Translations under genes and position numbers: made by a program | Shown here: one piece after another, positions 17,024-25,034 of the stretch | Layout of the letters: each line of letters begins with the position of its first letter | Numbering within the stretch: position 1 is the first letter of the stretch | The notes under the pieces: generated by a model | Seen by the model: the letters and a program-made list of their open reading frames with translations, nothing else | The model's database searches: none | Told to the model about the DNA's origin: nothing | From: an uncultured Lactobacillus sp. | Lineage (GTDB): Bacteria > Bacillota > Bacilli > Lactobacillales > Lactobacillaceae | Reading direction: 5' to 3' | Length of the DNA stretch: 40,392 nucleotides | Assembly: GCA_930989465.1 (NCBI GenBank) | Contig: CAKNLX010000010.1 | Coordinates: 1 to 40,392, forward strand

Positions 17024-17521
17024 ATGAAAAAGAAACTTTTACTTTTCGTATCCTTTTTAGCCGGTTTATTGTTCTTGGTATCTACACCAACTTATGCTAG
17101 CAAGCTTCCTAAAGGCTATGGTATTGCTAAAACCTTTACCACACCAAAAGCAACCCGTGGCACCTGGTATTATCGCGAAAAGGGTGATAAAACAATTTCT
17201 AAGGTAAAGATCACTGCTCATAGCGTAGATGGTAAAAAGCTTTACGTACCTTCACAAAAGTTCTTCGAGAAAAATGTTTACAACGTTTCAGCTAAGAAGC
17301 GTAATCAGTTCATCAAAAAAACTGAAAATATTTATGCTGCAGCTAACTATAAAAAGGGCTTCAATGTCAACAATTGGGTTAACTTAGCTGGTGATGGTGA
17401 ATACTACATCCCTGTTACTAGAACTGTTAACGGCAAAAAGGTTAAGGCATTAAGAATAGCTACTGGTGCTGGTCCTTATACTGCTGCATATGCATACAAA
17501 ACTAAGGCATTGGTTAAATAA
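17024..17521 (+). CDS. Small secreted protein of unknown function, RGTWY family
   Basis: A 165-residue exported protein. MKKKLLLFVSFLAGLLFLVS is a signal peptide with probable cleavage after TYA (residue 25-26). The mature part is small, basic and rich in Lys and Tyr, with RGTWYYREKG near residue 45 and no Cys. A strong GGGGGGAG ribosome binding site suggests high expression. The same RGTWY start and a similar tail (LRIATGAGPYTAAYAYKTKA against LYLAYSSGDIHNALFKNKA) occur in the lipoprotein at 38522-39106, so the two appear to belong to one lactobacillus family. I do not know its function; a cell-surface role is inferred from export only. Confidence 0.75.
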   Translation: MKKKLLLFVSFLAGLLFLVSTPTYASKLPKGYGIAKTFTTPKATRGTWYYREKGDKTISKVKITAHSVDGKKLYVPSQKFFEKNVYNVSAKKRNQFIKKTENIYAAANYKKGFNVNNWVNLAGDGEYYIPVTRTVNGKKVKALRIATGAGPYTAAYAYKTKALVK

Positions 17522-17533
17522 TCATTGTCTAAC

Positions 17534-17564
17534 GAAAAAGCAAATTAGCATAATTTGCTTTTTC
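17534..17564. terminator. Bidirectional terminator
   Basis: GAAAAAGCAAATTA-GCA-TAATTTGCTTTTTC is a perfect 14-base-pair hairpin between the convergent secreted-protein and hydrolase genes. Confidence 0.92.
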
Positions 17565-17566
17565 TT

Positions 17567-18487
17567 TTACCGATTTTTACTTTTCCGTATTTCTCCTTCA
17601 AAAAGAGCGGTCAATTTTGCCAAACTCTTATGATCAGGATAGCGTTGAACTAATTGCTCAATTTTATCGGTAGCTAATTTTTTTACTTCTTCGGCTGAGC
17701 CCATTTTCTCTAAAAAATCTGCCAAATCACCTGAACGAGCAAGTAACTTACGCTCACTACGACTTTCTGCCAGAAAAGCTTGATCAACCTTACGTAACTT
17801 CAAACTACCATCTGCATTAAAGTGATATCCTCCCCACATATGCTGCTTAATTGGTTGCATCGGTTCGCTATCCACATAACACAATTTTCCTACCATATGG
17901 TGCGTCTCAGTAATTCCTAACGTAACCGGGTCATAAATATCGACATAGTTAAAAATTTTCTCCCGCATTTTAGCCACCTGACGTCGTTCAGCTGGCGTCA
18001 GTAAAAGCCAAATATTGGTTCCTTCATACAGATAAGCAGCTGCAATTGCTTCTGGATGACGACAATTAGCTAAAGCAAACTGAGCATTAATTGAACCTAA
18101 CGAATGACCATAAATATAAATTCTACTACCTTTAAATTGATTAATTGTCTGATTCAATAAGTGAGCAGCTGACTTTAATTGGCTAGGAATCGTCCGTTTT
18201 CGTGCAAGCAGTGCTTTTAAAATTGGTAGATTAGTTTTAATCCATTCATCACGCCAAGTTTGTGGAGTCCCCTTTTTAAAACCATATGATCCTTTAAATA
18301 AGATTGTTATTTCATTCGGACTTGAAATGACGAAGGCTCGCATCCCATCCTTAGCATAAACATTACGACAAACAGTTCCAAGATAATGTTGATCTATTTT
18401 GATAGTATCACCCAGCTGCAATTCATCATATGCCTTTTTAGTTAATTCAACTCGTTCACGATCTGTTAACTGTGCATTTACACTCAT
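17567..18487 (-). CDS. Alpha/beta hydrolase, Mbeg1-like (DUF2974) lipase-type protein
   Basis: A 306-residue soluble hydrolase. The nucleophile elbow is IYGHSLGSINAQFALA with the presumed catalytic Ser near residue 130, after a lipase-like region (EITILFKGSYGF, then GTPQTWRDEW). A later LYEGTNIW and DIYDPVTLG hold a candidate catalytic Asp, and TETHHMVG or KQHMWGGYHF a candidate His. This layout matches the Mbeg1-like/DUF2974 family. No signal peptide is seen. The ATG is preceded by a weak AGGAAAA. It follows the terminator of the amino acid ABC operon and so is probably a separate unit. Ester or lipid substrate unknown. Confidence 0.78.
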   Translation of the reverse strand: MSVNAQLTDRERVELTKKAYDELQLGDTIKIDQHYLGTVCRNVYAKDGMRAFVISSPNEITILFKGSYGFKKGTPQTWRDEWIKTNLPILKALLARKRTIPSQLKSAAHLLNQTINQFKGSRIYIYGHSLGSINAQFALANCRHPEAIAAAYLYEGTNIWLLLTPAERRQVAKMREKIFNYVDIYDPVTLGITETHHMVGKLCYVDSEPMQPIKQHMWGGYHFNADGSLKLRKVDQAFLAESRSERKLLARSGDLADFLEKMGSAEEVKKLATDKIEQLVQRYPDHKSLAKLTALFEGEIRKSKNR

Positions 18488-18502
18488 AATTTTTCCTAAA
18501 AT

Positions 18503-18546
18503 AAAAAACTAACTCTTACTATTATGTTAGCATGAGTTAGTTTTTT
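18503..18546 (-). terminator. Terminator of the amino acid ABC operon
   Basis: AAAAAACTAACTC (18503-18515) and GAGTTAGTTTTTT (18534-18546) form a perfect 13-base-pair stem after the last permease gene. Confidence 0.88.
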
Positions 18547-18562
18547 TGGATAATTTGAGCCT

Positions 18563-19216
18563 TTAATCATATTTTTTCTGCAAGTAATTTGCAATCGTTG
18601 ACAAGCAGAAACAGACAATAAAGTACATGATTGCAATAATCACATACATTGGAATTAAGTAAGTCGTGTTCTGACTGTAAATAATTTGTGCGTGGTATAA
18701 AAGCTCTGGCAAAACAATGATAGTTGCCAATGAAGTATCCTTAACCAATGATACAAATTGTGATAATAATGCCGGAATCATATTGTGCAAAGCTTGTGGC
18801 ATAATTACATGATACATAGCCTGACCATACGACATCCCGTTGGAACGGGCACCTTCCATTTGACCCGAATCAACTGAGCCAATTCCTGAACGAACAATTT
18901 CTGCTAGCATTGCACCTTCAAAGATGACTAACGCTGCAATTGAAGCTGTCGTTGGATTCGTTACAATACCTAATTGAGGTAAACCAAAATAAGTAAAGAA
19001 GATGATCAACAATAGCGGCAAGTTTCGAATAATATCAATAATAAAGCCTACAATTGCAGACACATACTTAATTTTCATGTAGCGAACTAATCCTAAGATT
19101 AATCCTACTACGAAGCTTAATGCAATTGAAATTAATGAAACATAAATCGTTACCCAAAGTCCTTGTAATAAGAAGCGGATATCGACCCATGAATATGCAT
19201 GAATAAAAGTTTCCAT
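18563..19216 (-). CDS. Polar amino acid ABC transporter permease (GlnP/HisM type)
   Basis: A 217-residue inner membrane permease with about five hydrophobic segments. The ATPase-docking EAA loop is EGARSNGMSYGQAMYHVIMP. The N-terminal part (LLQGLWVTIYVSLISIALSF) is typical of the His/Glu/Gln/Arg permease family. It is the last gene of a four-gene operon, 17 bases after the other permease, and would form a heterodimeric channel with it. Amino acid specificity comes from the binding protein and cannot be fixed here; an acidic or amide amino acid is the family norm. Confidence 0.93.
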   Translation of the reverse strand: METFIHAYSWVDIRFLLQGLWVTIYVSLISIALSFVVGLILGLVRYMKIKYVSAIVGFIIDIIRNLPLLLIIFFTYFGLPQLGIVTNPTTASIAALVIFEGAMLAEIVRSGIGSVDSGQMEGARSNGMSYGQAMYHVIMPQALHNMIPALLSQFVSLVKDTSLATIIVLPELLYHAQIIYSQNTTYLIPMYVIIAIMYFIVCFCLSTIANYLQKKYD

Positions 19217-19233
19217 TCTCTATCCCTTTCCTA

Positions 19234-19875
19234 TTAGTTGACTAATTTTTTCTCTAAATGACGCATGTAGTAACTAAGCGGCAAAGTCAAGATCAAGTAG
19301 AACAATCCAACAATAATATAAGTATCAATTGTTTGGAACGTTGAGAACGCAATCAATTGTGCTTGATACATCAAGTCAAAACCGGCAACAAAGGCCAAAA
19401 CTGAAGAGTTTTTAACCAAGTTGACAAACTGGTTGCCTAGTGGTGGAATCACTATCTTCATCGCTTGAGGTAAGATGACATAACGCATGGCTTGCACATA
19501 GGTCATACCGTTGGAGCGAGCACCTTCCATTTGACCAGTTCCAATTGAATTAATTCCCGCACGAACGGTCTCTGCAATAAACGCTGATGTATAAAGCGTT
19601 AAACCAATTGTCCCCGCTTGAAATCCTGACAATTTCACAATATAACGTGGAACGATCAAATAAAAGATCATGACAATTACCAGCAAAGGTATATTTCTAA
19701 AAATCGCAATATAGATCTTCGCGATCACTTGGCCAAATTTAGATGGTGCTACCTCAAGCAAGGCAAAAATCACGCCTAAAATCAAACTGAAAACTAGAGC
19801 AATAATACTACTTAAAATAGTATTCCAAAAACCTGTTAGGAAGCTGCCCCAGTTGTTAGTAATAATTTGCCACAT
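19234..19875 (-). CDS. Polar amino acid ABC transporter permease (GlnM type)
   Basis: A 213-residue membrane permease paralogous to its downstream neighbour. The EAA loop is EGARSNGMTYVQAMRYVILP and FRNIPLLVIVMIFYLIVP is the usual transmembrane motif. Its ATG overlaps the last base of the binding-protein stop codon (TAATG), so the two are translationally coupled. It is third in the glnQ-binding protein-permease-permease operon. Confidence 0.93.
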   Translation of the reverse strand: MWQIITNNWGSFLTGFWNTILSSIIALVFSLILGVIFALLEVAPSKFGQVIAKIYIAIFRNIPLLVIVMIFYLIVPRYIVKLSGFQAGTIGLTLYTSAFIAETVRAGINSIGTGQMEGARSNGMTYVQAMRYVILPQAMKIVIPPLGNQFVNLVKNSSVLAFVAGFDLMYQAQLIAFSTFQTIDTYIIVGLFYLILTLPLSYYMRHLEKKLVN

Positions 19876-20693
19876 TATTTCAAAACCCCCTTTAGACTAA
19901 AACCAGGAATTCCAGCAAACCACTTTTTAATCAAACGGTCATAAGTACCATTCTTTTGTAATTCATTCAAAGCTTGGTCGATATGATCAGCCATTTGTTT
20001 TTGTCCCTTATTAACAGCAATTCCGTAAGGAGCATTACTATAGACGCCGCCGACTAACTTATAACCAGGATTTTCTTGAGCGATACCGGCAAGCAAACCG
20101 TTGTCAGTAGTTAATGCCACACCTTGGTTAGCCTTCAATGCAGACATTGCTTGACCATAGTCATCATATTGCAAAATCCGCGCTTTAGGGGCATACTTAT
20201 GTACATCATCAACTGCGGTAGTTCCTTTAACGGCCAAAACAGTTTTGCCTTCCAGATCCTTAACATTCTTGATCTTACTATTATTAGGCACTAACAAAGA
20301 TGAACCGGCTGGAAAGTATGGCTTAGAGAAGGTTACTTGCTTGGCACGTTCTGGTGTAATAGTCATTGTGGCTAAAACAGCATCAACATTTCCATTTTTT
20401 AAAAGTGGGATTCTAGTGTTGGCAGTAGTAGTAACAAAATCGGTTTTAGCATCTTTACCTAGCATTTGCTTAGTTAAAGCCTTAGCCAAATCGATTTCAA
20501 ACCCTTCAATATGTCCTGTCTTAATGTTCGTTAAGCCAAACAATCTAGTATCTGCTCTAACGCCCCAAACAATCGTCTTGCTCTCTTTTACTTTTTGATA
20601 AACATTGCTACTAGCATGCTGACCACAAGCTGTTAAGGTAAACGCTAATAGAATCAGCAAAGGCAAGAAAAGAAATCTTTTTATCTTTTTCAT
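19875..20693 (-). CDS. Amino acid ABC transporter substrate-binding lipoprotein
   Basis: A 272-residue lipoprotein with signal MKKIKRFLFLPLLILLAFTL and lipobox LTAC. The mature part is a family 3 binding protein: TIVWGVRADTRLFGL, IEGFEIDLAKALTKQ, the loop TTTANTRIPLLKNGNVDAV and ATMTITPERAKQVTFSKPYF. It binds a polar amino acid outside the membrane and delivers it to the two permeases. A close paralogue without transporter genes is at 29154-29972. AAGGTGA-type and similar binding sites join it to glnQ, 11 bases upstream. The T-box ahead of the operon points to an amino acid signal, tentatively Asn. Confidence 0.94.
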   Translation of the reverse strand: MKKIKRFLFLPLLILLAFTLTACGQHASSNVYQKVKESKTIVWGVRADTRLFGLTNIKTGHIEGFEIDLAKALTKQMLGKDAKTDFVTTTANTRIPLLKNGNVDAVLATMTITPERAKQVTFSKPYFPAGSSLLVPNNSKIKNVKDLEGKTVLAVKGTTAVDDVHKYAPKARILQYDDYGQAMSALKANQGVALTTDNGLLAGIAQENPGYKLVGGVYSNAPYGIAVNKGQKQMADHIDQALNELQKNGTYDRLIKKWFAGIPGFSLKGVLK

Positions 20694-20704
20694 GGCATGT
20701 CACC

Positions 20705-21445
20705 TTAATCTTTAGAAATAACTTTGCTTAAAAATTGCCGAGCACGTTCAGTATCTGGATGAGCAAAGAATTCTTCTGGCTTGCGATCTTCTAAAATATG
20801 ACCATTATCAAAGAAAATTAAGCGATTGCTTACTTCTCTAGCAAAACCCATCTCGTGGGTAACCACAACCATAGTAATGCCTTGTTCAGCAACATATCTC
20901 ATAACTTCTAAAACATCTTCAATCATTTCTGGGTCAAGGGCACTAGTTGGTTCATCAAATAAAATCACCTTAGGGTGCATTGCTAATGATCTAGCAATCG
21001 CTACTCTTTGTTTTTGTCCACCAGATAATTGACGAGGATAAGAGTCAATTTTATCGGCCATACCTACTTTTTCAAGATATTGCATCGCTACTTTACGGTT
21101 CTCATCATCAGGACGCTTTAGCACAATCTTAGGCGCCAGCATAACGTTCTCTAACACAGTGTGATTATTGTAGAGATTAAAGTGTTGGAATACCATCCCA
21201 ACATTTTTACGAATCTTATTAATATCGGTCTTTTTATCAGCCAAATCATACCCAGTTACAATTAATTGACCGCTATTAATTGGTTCCAAGCCATTCATAG
21301 TTCTAATTAAAGTACTCTTACCTGAACCAGATGGACCAATAATTGAAACCACTTGGCCTTCATCAATCTTTAAGTTAATATCCTTCAATGCATGGAGCTT
21401 TCCGTAGTACTTATCAACATGCTTAAATTCAATAATTGCTGTCAT
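20705..21445 (-). CDS. glnQ: Amino acid ABC transporter ATP-binding protein
   Basis: A 246-residue cytoplasmic ATPase, first gene of the operon. Walker A is GPSGSGKST, the signature is [16 protein letters not shown], Walker B is [14 protein letters not shown], and the switch His is in [13 protein letters not shown]. All catalytic motifs are intact. An AAGAAAGGTAG ribosome binding site precedes the ATG. About 210 bases separate it from the T-box terminator; this spacer is AT-rich with a GCTAAAA/TTTTAGC inverted repeat and no open frame that I can support. The symbol follows common usage for this family and does not prove glutamine as substrate. Confidence 0.93.
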   Translation of the reverse strand: MTAIIEFKHVDKYYGKLHALKDINLKIDEGQVVSIIGPSGSGKSTLIRTMNGLEPINSGQLIVTGYDLADKKTDINKIRKNVGMVFQHFNLYNNHTVLENVMLAPKIVLKRPDDENRKVAMQYLEKVGMADKIDSYPRQLSGGQKQRVAIARSLAMHPKVILFDEPTSALDPEMIEDVLEVMRYVAEQGITMVVVTHEMGFAREVSNRLIFFDNGHILEDRKPEEFFAHPDTERARQFLSKVISKD

Positions 21446-21655
21446 GGCTTCTACCTTTCTTTCCTTTGTCTACACAATATAATTATTTTACTCTTCTTAA
21501 AGCTAAAACTAAATATTTTAGCAATTCAAAATAGTATAATAGCCTGCTAATCTTATAAATTTATTCGGTTTTAGCAAAATATATTTGTATTTAGCTAGAT
21601 TAAAGTAATCATATTAACGCTACTTACGAATTTATTAACTACTAACTTTTAGGAT

Positions 21656-21925
21656 AAAGAAAAAGTCCCTCATCCCTAAACTGGGACGAAAGACTTCTTT
21701 CCGCGGTACCACCCACATTGCCTATTAGATATAGACCTACTCATGAAGCACTATCATGCTTCACCGGTGTGGTAACGTACCGGAGACGTCTCAACCTACT
21801 CTAAGAATTGTTATTTCGGTGAGCTGCTAAAAGTGTTTTTCAATAGTTCAGGGTCTATTGGCTTTTCACTAGCACCAACTCACTGTTAGAAATAAACTAT
21901 CTACTTGTCTTTTTCATAGCCTTTT
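21656..21925 (-). promoter_or_regulatory. T-box riboswitch leader of the amino acid ABC operon
   Basis: On the minus strand the leader has the stem I elements AGTGAG (21879-21884) and GGTGCTAGTGAAAAGCC, pairing back through CTCAC. The conserved antiterminator string GGGTGGTACCGCGG follows (21701-21714). A terminator is formed by AAGTCTTTCGTCCC and GGGATGAGGGACTT with a T-rich tail (21656-21696). Uncharged tRNA binding would favour the antiterminator. The specifier region reads CGAAATAACAATTC; AAC (Asn, 21810-21812) is my best reading because T-boxes favour NNC codons and Asn control of such ABC operons has been reported in lactobacilli. AUA or ACA are alternatives. Confidence 0.93.
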
Positions 21926-22083
21926 AATTTATTTATATGTATTTAACCTTATTTTGGGATAAAAAGCAAGCAAAATTTCTTATAATTCAAAATGAATCCG
22001 TTTTTAATACAAATAAATGCTGTTAATATTCGGAAAATAGCTTAAAATATTTAGTGATATATTGAAAAACAAAGGAGTTTGAA

Positions 22084-22713
22084 ATGGGAAAACTTGAAAA
22101 ACCCGTTATCATTGGAATTGCTGGTGGTTCTGGAAGCGGCAAAACTACCATCGCTCATGAAATTGCGGATAATATTAATGATCAAGATCGCATTATGATC
22201 ATGACCCAGGATTCTTATTATAAAGATAATACTGGTGTATCAATGGAAGAAAGAATGAAAATTAATTATGATCATCCTGATGCTTTTGATATGCCGCTAC
22301 TTGAGGCACAATTAAGTCAGTTAATGCACAGAAAACCGATTGAAATGCCAACTTATGATTTTACCGCTCATACTAGAAGCGATGAAACTATTCATGTTGA
22401 GCCGGCCGATATTATTATCTTAGAAGGAATTTTAGTCCTCTTCAATGAAGATATTCGCAATTTGATGGATATTAAAGTTTATGTTGATACCGATGATGAT
22501 ATCCGTTTTATTCGCCGACTTGAGCGCGATATGAAGGAACGTGGTCGTTCACTTGACTCTGTTATTAATCAATATTTGGGTACAGTTAAGCCAATGTACA
22601 ACCAATTTATTGAACCAACCAAGCGCTATGCCGATATCATCGTACCTGAAGGTGGGGAAAATGATGTTGCAATTGACATGTTAACTACTAAGTTACAATC
22701 TGTTTTGAAATAA
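22084..22713 (+). CDS. udk: Uridine kinase
   Basis: A 209-residue cytoplasmic kinase that phosphorylates uridine and cytidine to UMP and CMP in pyrimidine salvage. The P-loop is [55 protein letters not shown] and [13 protein letters not shown] are the conserved family segments. An AAAGGAGTTTGAA ribosome binding site precedes the ATG. It is divergent from the T-box leader and transcribed alone up to a strong terminator. It complements the nucleoside hydrolase at 8281-9207, which would degrade the same class of nucleosides. Confidence 0.97.
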   Translation: MGKLEKPVIIGIAGGSGSGKTTIAHEIADNINDQDRIMIMTQDSYYKDNTGVSMEERMKINYDHPDAFDMPLLEAQLSQLMHRKPIEMPTYDFTAHTRSDETIHVEPADIIILEGILVLFNEDIRNLMDIKVYVDTDDDIRFIRRLERDMKERGRSLDSVINQYLGTVKPMYNQFIEPTKRYADIIVPEGGENDVAIDMLTTKLQSVLK

Positions 22714-22718
22714 GCAGC

Positions 22719-22760
22719 AAAAGACCTGATAATCACAAAGCGAAGATTATCAGGTCTTTT
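22719..22760. terminator. Bidirectional terminator
   Basis: AAAAGACCTGATAATC (22719-22734) and GATTATCAGGTCTTTT (22745-22760) form a perfect 16-base-pair stem between the convergent udk and MFS genes. Confidence 0.93.
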
Positions 22761-22777
22761 CTTTATTCTAAATTATC

Positions 22778-24169
22778 TTAATTTTGATTATCATCTTGTG
22801 CATTAGCTGTGTCCAAAATTCGGTTATACTTCTTGGCAAAAAAGACCAAAAGCAAGACACTAGCAATAACATAAATTACCGCTGCAATGTAATAGGCATT
22901 TGCATAACCATCTTGGGTAGTAAATAAGTAAAATTCGGTGAAGAGTCCATCAATGACACCGACAACAGCATAAGCAATCTGAACTACTCCAGTAAAGGCT
23001 GGACGCAAGTCCTTATCAACAATAACCATCTGAACTTCTTGTTGAATTGGCATTGTGGCATTGGCTAATCCTGTTCTTAAGAAGAGCAAAAGACCGACAA
23101 TTACAAACAAAACTGTCCCGCTACCTAAGCGACGACCGTTAGCCAGCAACAACATAACTGGCACACAGGTCAATGTACCTGCAGCAACAGAAACAATCGC
23201 CCCCATCTTCTTTTCCAAGAATGGCGCAAAGAAATATCCAATTAGCATCGCTGCTTGAACAAAGGTGTTAATGGTAGAAGTAACATCACGTGGAATGTGC
23301 AAATAACTATTCAAATAAATCGGCACATAAACAGCAACTAAACGAGCACCAAGTTGAATACCGGCAATATAGACAATCCACATCAATGTCTTCTTGCTCA
23401 AAAGCTTTTTATACATAGCCATCTTCTCTGCTCTGCTAGGTTCCTTGTCATCTGCAGTAGAACGATAATCACGTGGCACATCATGAATAAACAAAGCCAA
23501 AACAAAGGCTAACATGGTTACGGCAGCCGTAATGTAAAGCAGGATTCTGTATGAATTTGTATAATCTGCTAAAGTTTGACCAGTTAACATCTCTGACTTA
23601 CCAGAAAGAACAGATGCCTCATGATAAGGAATGCCTCTAATCAAACCAAAGAACCAAACGACAGCTTTCCCACCTAAAAACGTACAGATCGTTTGTGTAA
23701 TCAAATTAACAATCATTACTGTTGAGAACATCTTAGTTCTAATTTTTCCCGGAACATATGAGGTCCACATTAATGGATACATCAAATCATAAACCCCAAT
23801 TGCTGTCCAAGAAATAGTATAAGCGATCATGATGATAATTTGATTGGTTGTGATACAGGTTAAGGCCATAAAAATTGCCGTCATTGGTGGCAAGATCAGC
23901 AAAATCTTTCGATAGCCCCATTTATGAACCGTCGCAATCATGACTGACATCAAAATTGCTGTCGCCGCATTAAAAATGTTTAAACCTGAAATCAAGTGTG
24001 GCGCTACAATCTTGTAGTAAGACAAGGCTGCATCATTCGTAATCCCAGTTACTGCACCTAAAATACCATAAATCCATAAGTAGACAATGACATTGTGTTT
24101 ATAACGTGGATTCCAATTTTTAATCGCCTCAGCCTCAGCTTCCTTTTCCGCATTGCTTCGTCGAGCCAT
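22778..24169 (-). CDS. MFS transporter of unknown substrate
   Basis: A 463-residue membrane transporter with about twelve hydrophobic segments and a charged N-terminal stretch (ARRSNAEKEAEAEA). A central loop near residues 230-255 (DVPRDYRSTADDKEPSRAEK) separates two six-helix halves. I place the start at the ATG at 24169, which has AGGGGAC upstream; an upstream in-frame ATG at 24205 would put the cre-like site and ribosome binding site inside the gene. It lies 106 bases downstream of ykoE on the same strand with no terminator between, so TPP-controlled read-through is possible. A cre-like site before it suggests carbon catabolite control. Confidence 0.85.
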   Translation of the reverse strand: MARRSNAEKEAEAEAIKNWNPRYKHNVIVYLWIYGILGAVTGITNDAALSYYKIVAPHLISGLNIFNAATAILMSVMIATVHKWGYRKILLILPPMTAIFMALTCITTNQIIIMIAYTISWTAIGVYDLMYPLMWTSYVPGKIRTKMFSTVMIVNLITQTICTFLGGKAVVWFFGLIRGIPYHEASVLSGKSEMLTGQTLADYTNSYRILLYITAAVTMLAFVLALFIHDVPRDYRSTADDKEPSRAEKMAMYKKLLSKKTLMWIVYIAGIQLGARLVAVYVPIYLNSYLHIPRDVTSTINTFVQAAMLIGYFFAPFLEKKMGAIVSVAAGTLTCVPVMLLLANGRRLGSGTVLFVIVGLLLFLRTGLANATMPIQQEVQMVIVDKDLRPAFTGVVQIAYAVVGVIDGLFTEFYLFTTQDGYANAYYIAAVIYVIASVLLLVFFAKKYNRILDTANAQDDNQN

Positions 24170-24185
24170 ATAAGTCCCCTTTTTT

Positions 24186-24199
24186 TGAAAACGTATACA
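24186..24199. promoter_or_regulatory. cre-like site upstream of the MFS gene
   Basis: On the minus strand TGTATACGTTTTCA matches 13 of 14 positions of the cre consensus. It lies 17 bases upstream of the start codon, where bound CcpA could block elongation or overlap a promoter. A related GTATACG string in opposite orientation is at 24248-24254. Confidence 0.5.
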
Positions 24200-24275
24200 A
24201 TACATCTAACCTTATTCTATCACTCAAATGGTATTAATAAAGTGTGTGTATACGAAAAGGTATGGTTTATAGTTT

Positions 24276-24854
24276 CTAGGCAACTTTAGGTTTTAATGCT
24301 TTATCGAAAAGATTGGTAATCAATTTCACTAGGACACCATCAAACAGTAATGATGAAATCATACTTACAATAAACATCAAAATTTGTACATTAACCTGAT
24401 AATGACTCCAACCAAACAAAAAGTAACTTGGTATAAAACCACCTAAATTGGCAAAGAAAGCACCAGTCAAAACGCTCTTCCATGAGAACTTTTCATAGCG
24501 TTCTTTTTTAGGGAAAAAGCCGATCTCGTTCATTGCTCCTTGAATTAACCCCTCAAAAATAGTCAAGGCTCCCCACTGGCCACCGATCGCCATCTCAACC
24601 GTGGCAGCCAGCAATTCACCAATAGTTCCAGCTCCCTTAGTTGGTACAAAATACATCGCTAAAGGAGCAGCCATATACCATAAGCCAGTAAAAACGTTGT
24701 CAACAACCGGTGCATAACCGGTGGGTAAAAAGCTTAATTTTACTAAGTTATACACATTGTTAAAGCCATAAGTGTAAATCACACCCATGATGATCCCGAT
24801 TAAGGCAACTAAAATAACTGATTTTACATTCCATTTTGACGATCTAGTAAACAT
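24276..24854 (-). CDS. ykoE: ECF transporter S component for a thiamine precursor (YkoE family)
   Basis: A 192-residue membrane protein with about six hydrophobic segments. GLWYMAAPLAMYFVPTKGAG followed by TIGELLAATVEMAIGGQWGA is typical of YkoE, the substrate-binding component for hydroxymethylpyrimidine or thiamine. A TPP riboswitch directly upstream supports a thiamine role. In Bacillus, YkoE works with the dedicated ATPase YkoD and YkoC; neither is here, so it probably uses a shared energising module encoded elsewhere. The start ATG at 24854 is fixed by AAGGAGC, which lies inside the riboswitch expression-platform hairpin. The downstream MFS gene may be co-transcribed. Confidence 0.88.
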   Translation of the reverse strand: MFTRSSKWNVKSVILVALIGIIMGVIYTYGFNNVYNLVKLSFLPTGYAPVVDNVFTGLWYMAAPLAMYFVPTKGAGTIGELLAATVEMAIGGQWGALTIFEGLIQGAMNEIGFFPKKERYEKFSWKSVLTGAFFANLGGFIPSYFLFGWSHYQVNVQILMFIVSMISSLLFDGVLVKLITNLFDKALKPKVA

Positions 24855-24860
24855 AAAAAA

Positions 24861-24892
24861 TGCTCCTTACTAACATACTGTCAGTAGGAGCA
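24861..24892 (-). terminator. Riboswitch expression platform: terminator that also holds the ykoE ribosome binding site
   Basis: On the minus strand TGCTCCT-ACTGAC pairs with GTTAGT-A-AGGAGCA, one bulged A, followed at once by TTTTTT and the ATG. The 3' arm contains the AGGAG ribosome binding site, and the T-run is the spacer between it and the start codon. Upstream CTAACA can pair with TGTTAG in the hairpin, offering an antiterminator. Confidence 0.75.
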
Positions 24893-24918
24893 CACAAATA
24901 AAAGTTAATTCTCTTGTT

Positions 24919-24998
24919 AGCACTTTCCCTTGCGCAAGTATTATCTTGTTCAGGTTCGAAGGGTATTATCTCAGCATTACGCACCCCTAGTGACATTT
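24919..24998 (-). ncRNA. TPP riboswitch (THI element)
   Basis: On the minus strand the conserved aptamer strings occur in order: GGGGTGC, GCTGAGA, ATACCCTTCGAACCTGA, GATAATACTTGCGCAAGGGA. CACT and AGTG at the ends can close the P1 stem. It precedes ykoE, so thiamine pyrophosphate would turn the gene off. A likely promoter with an extended -10 box (TGCTATACT, -10 at 25021-25026) lies just upstream. Confidence 0.95.
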
Positions 24999-25034
24999 CA
25001 TTTATTTATCAATTAAGTCAAGTATAGCACATTG

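Noticed and set aside
20245-20598. 117-codon plus-strand frame inside the binding-protein gene
   Set aside because: Antisense shadow of a conserved lipoprotein; a similar shadow appears in its paralogue, as expected from shared coding sequence.
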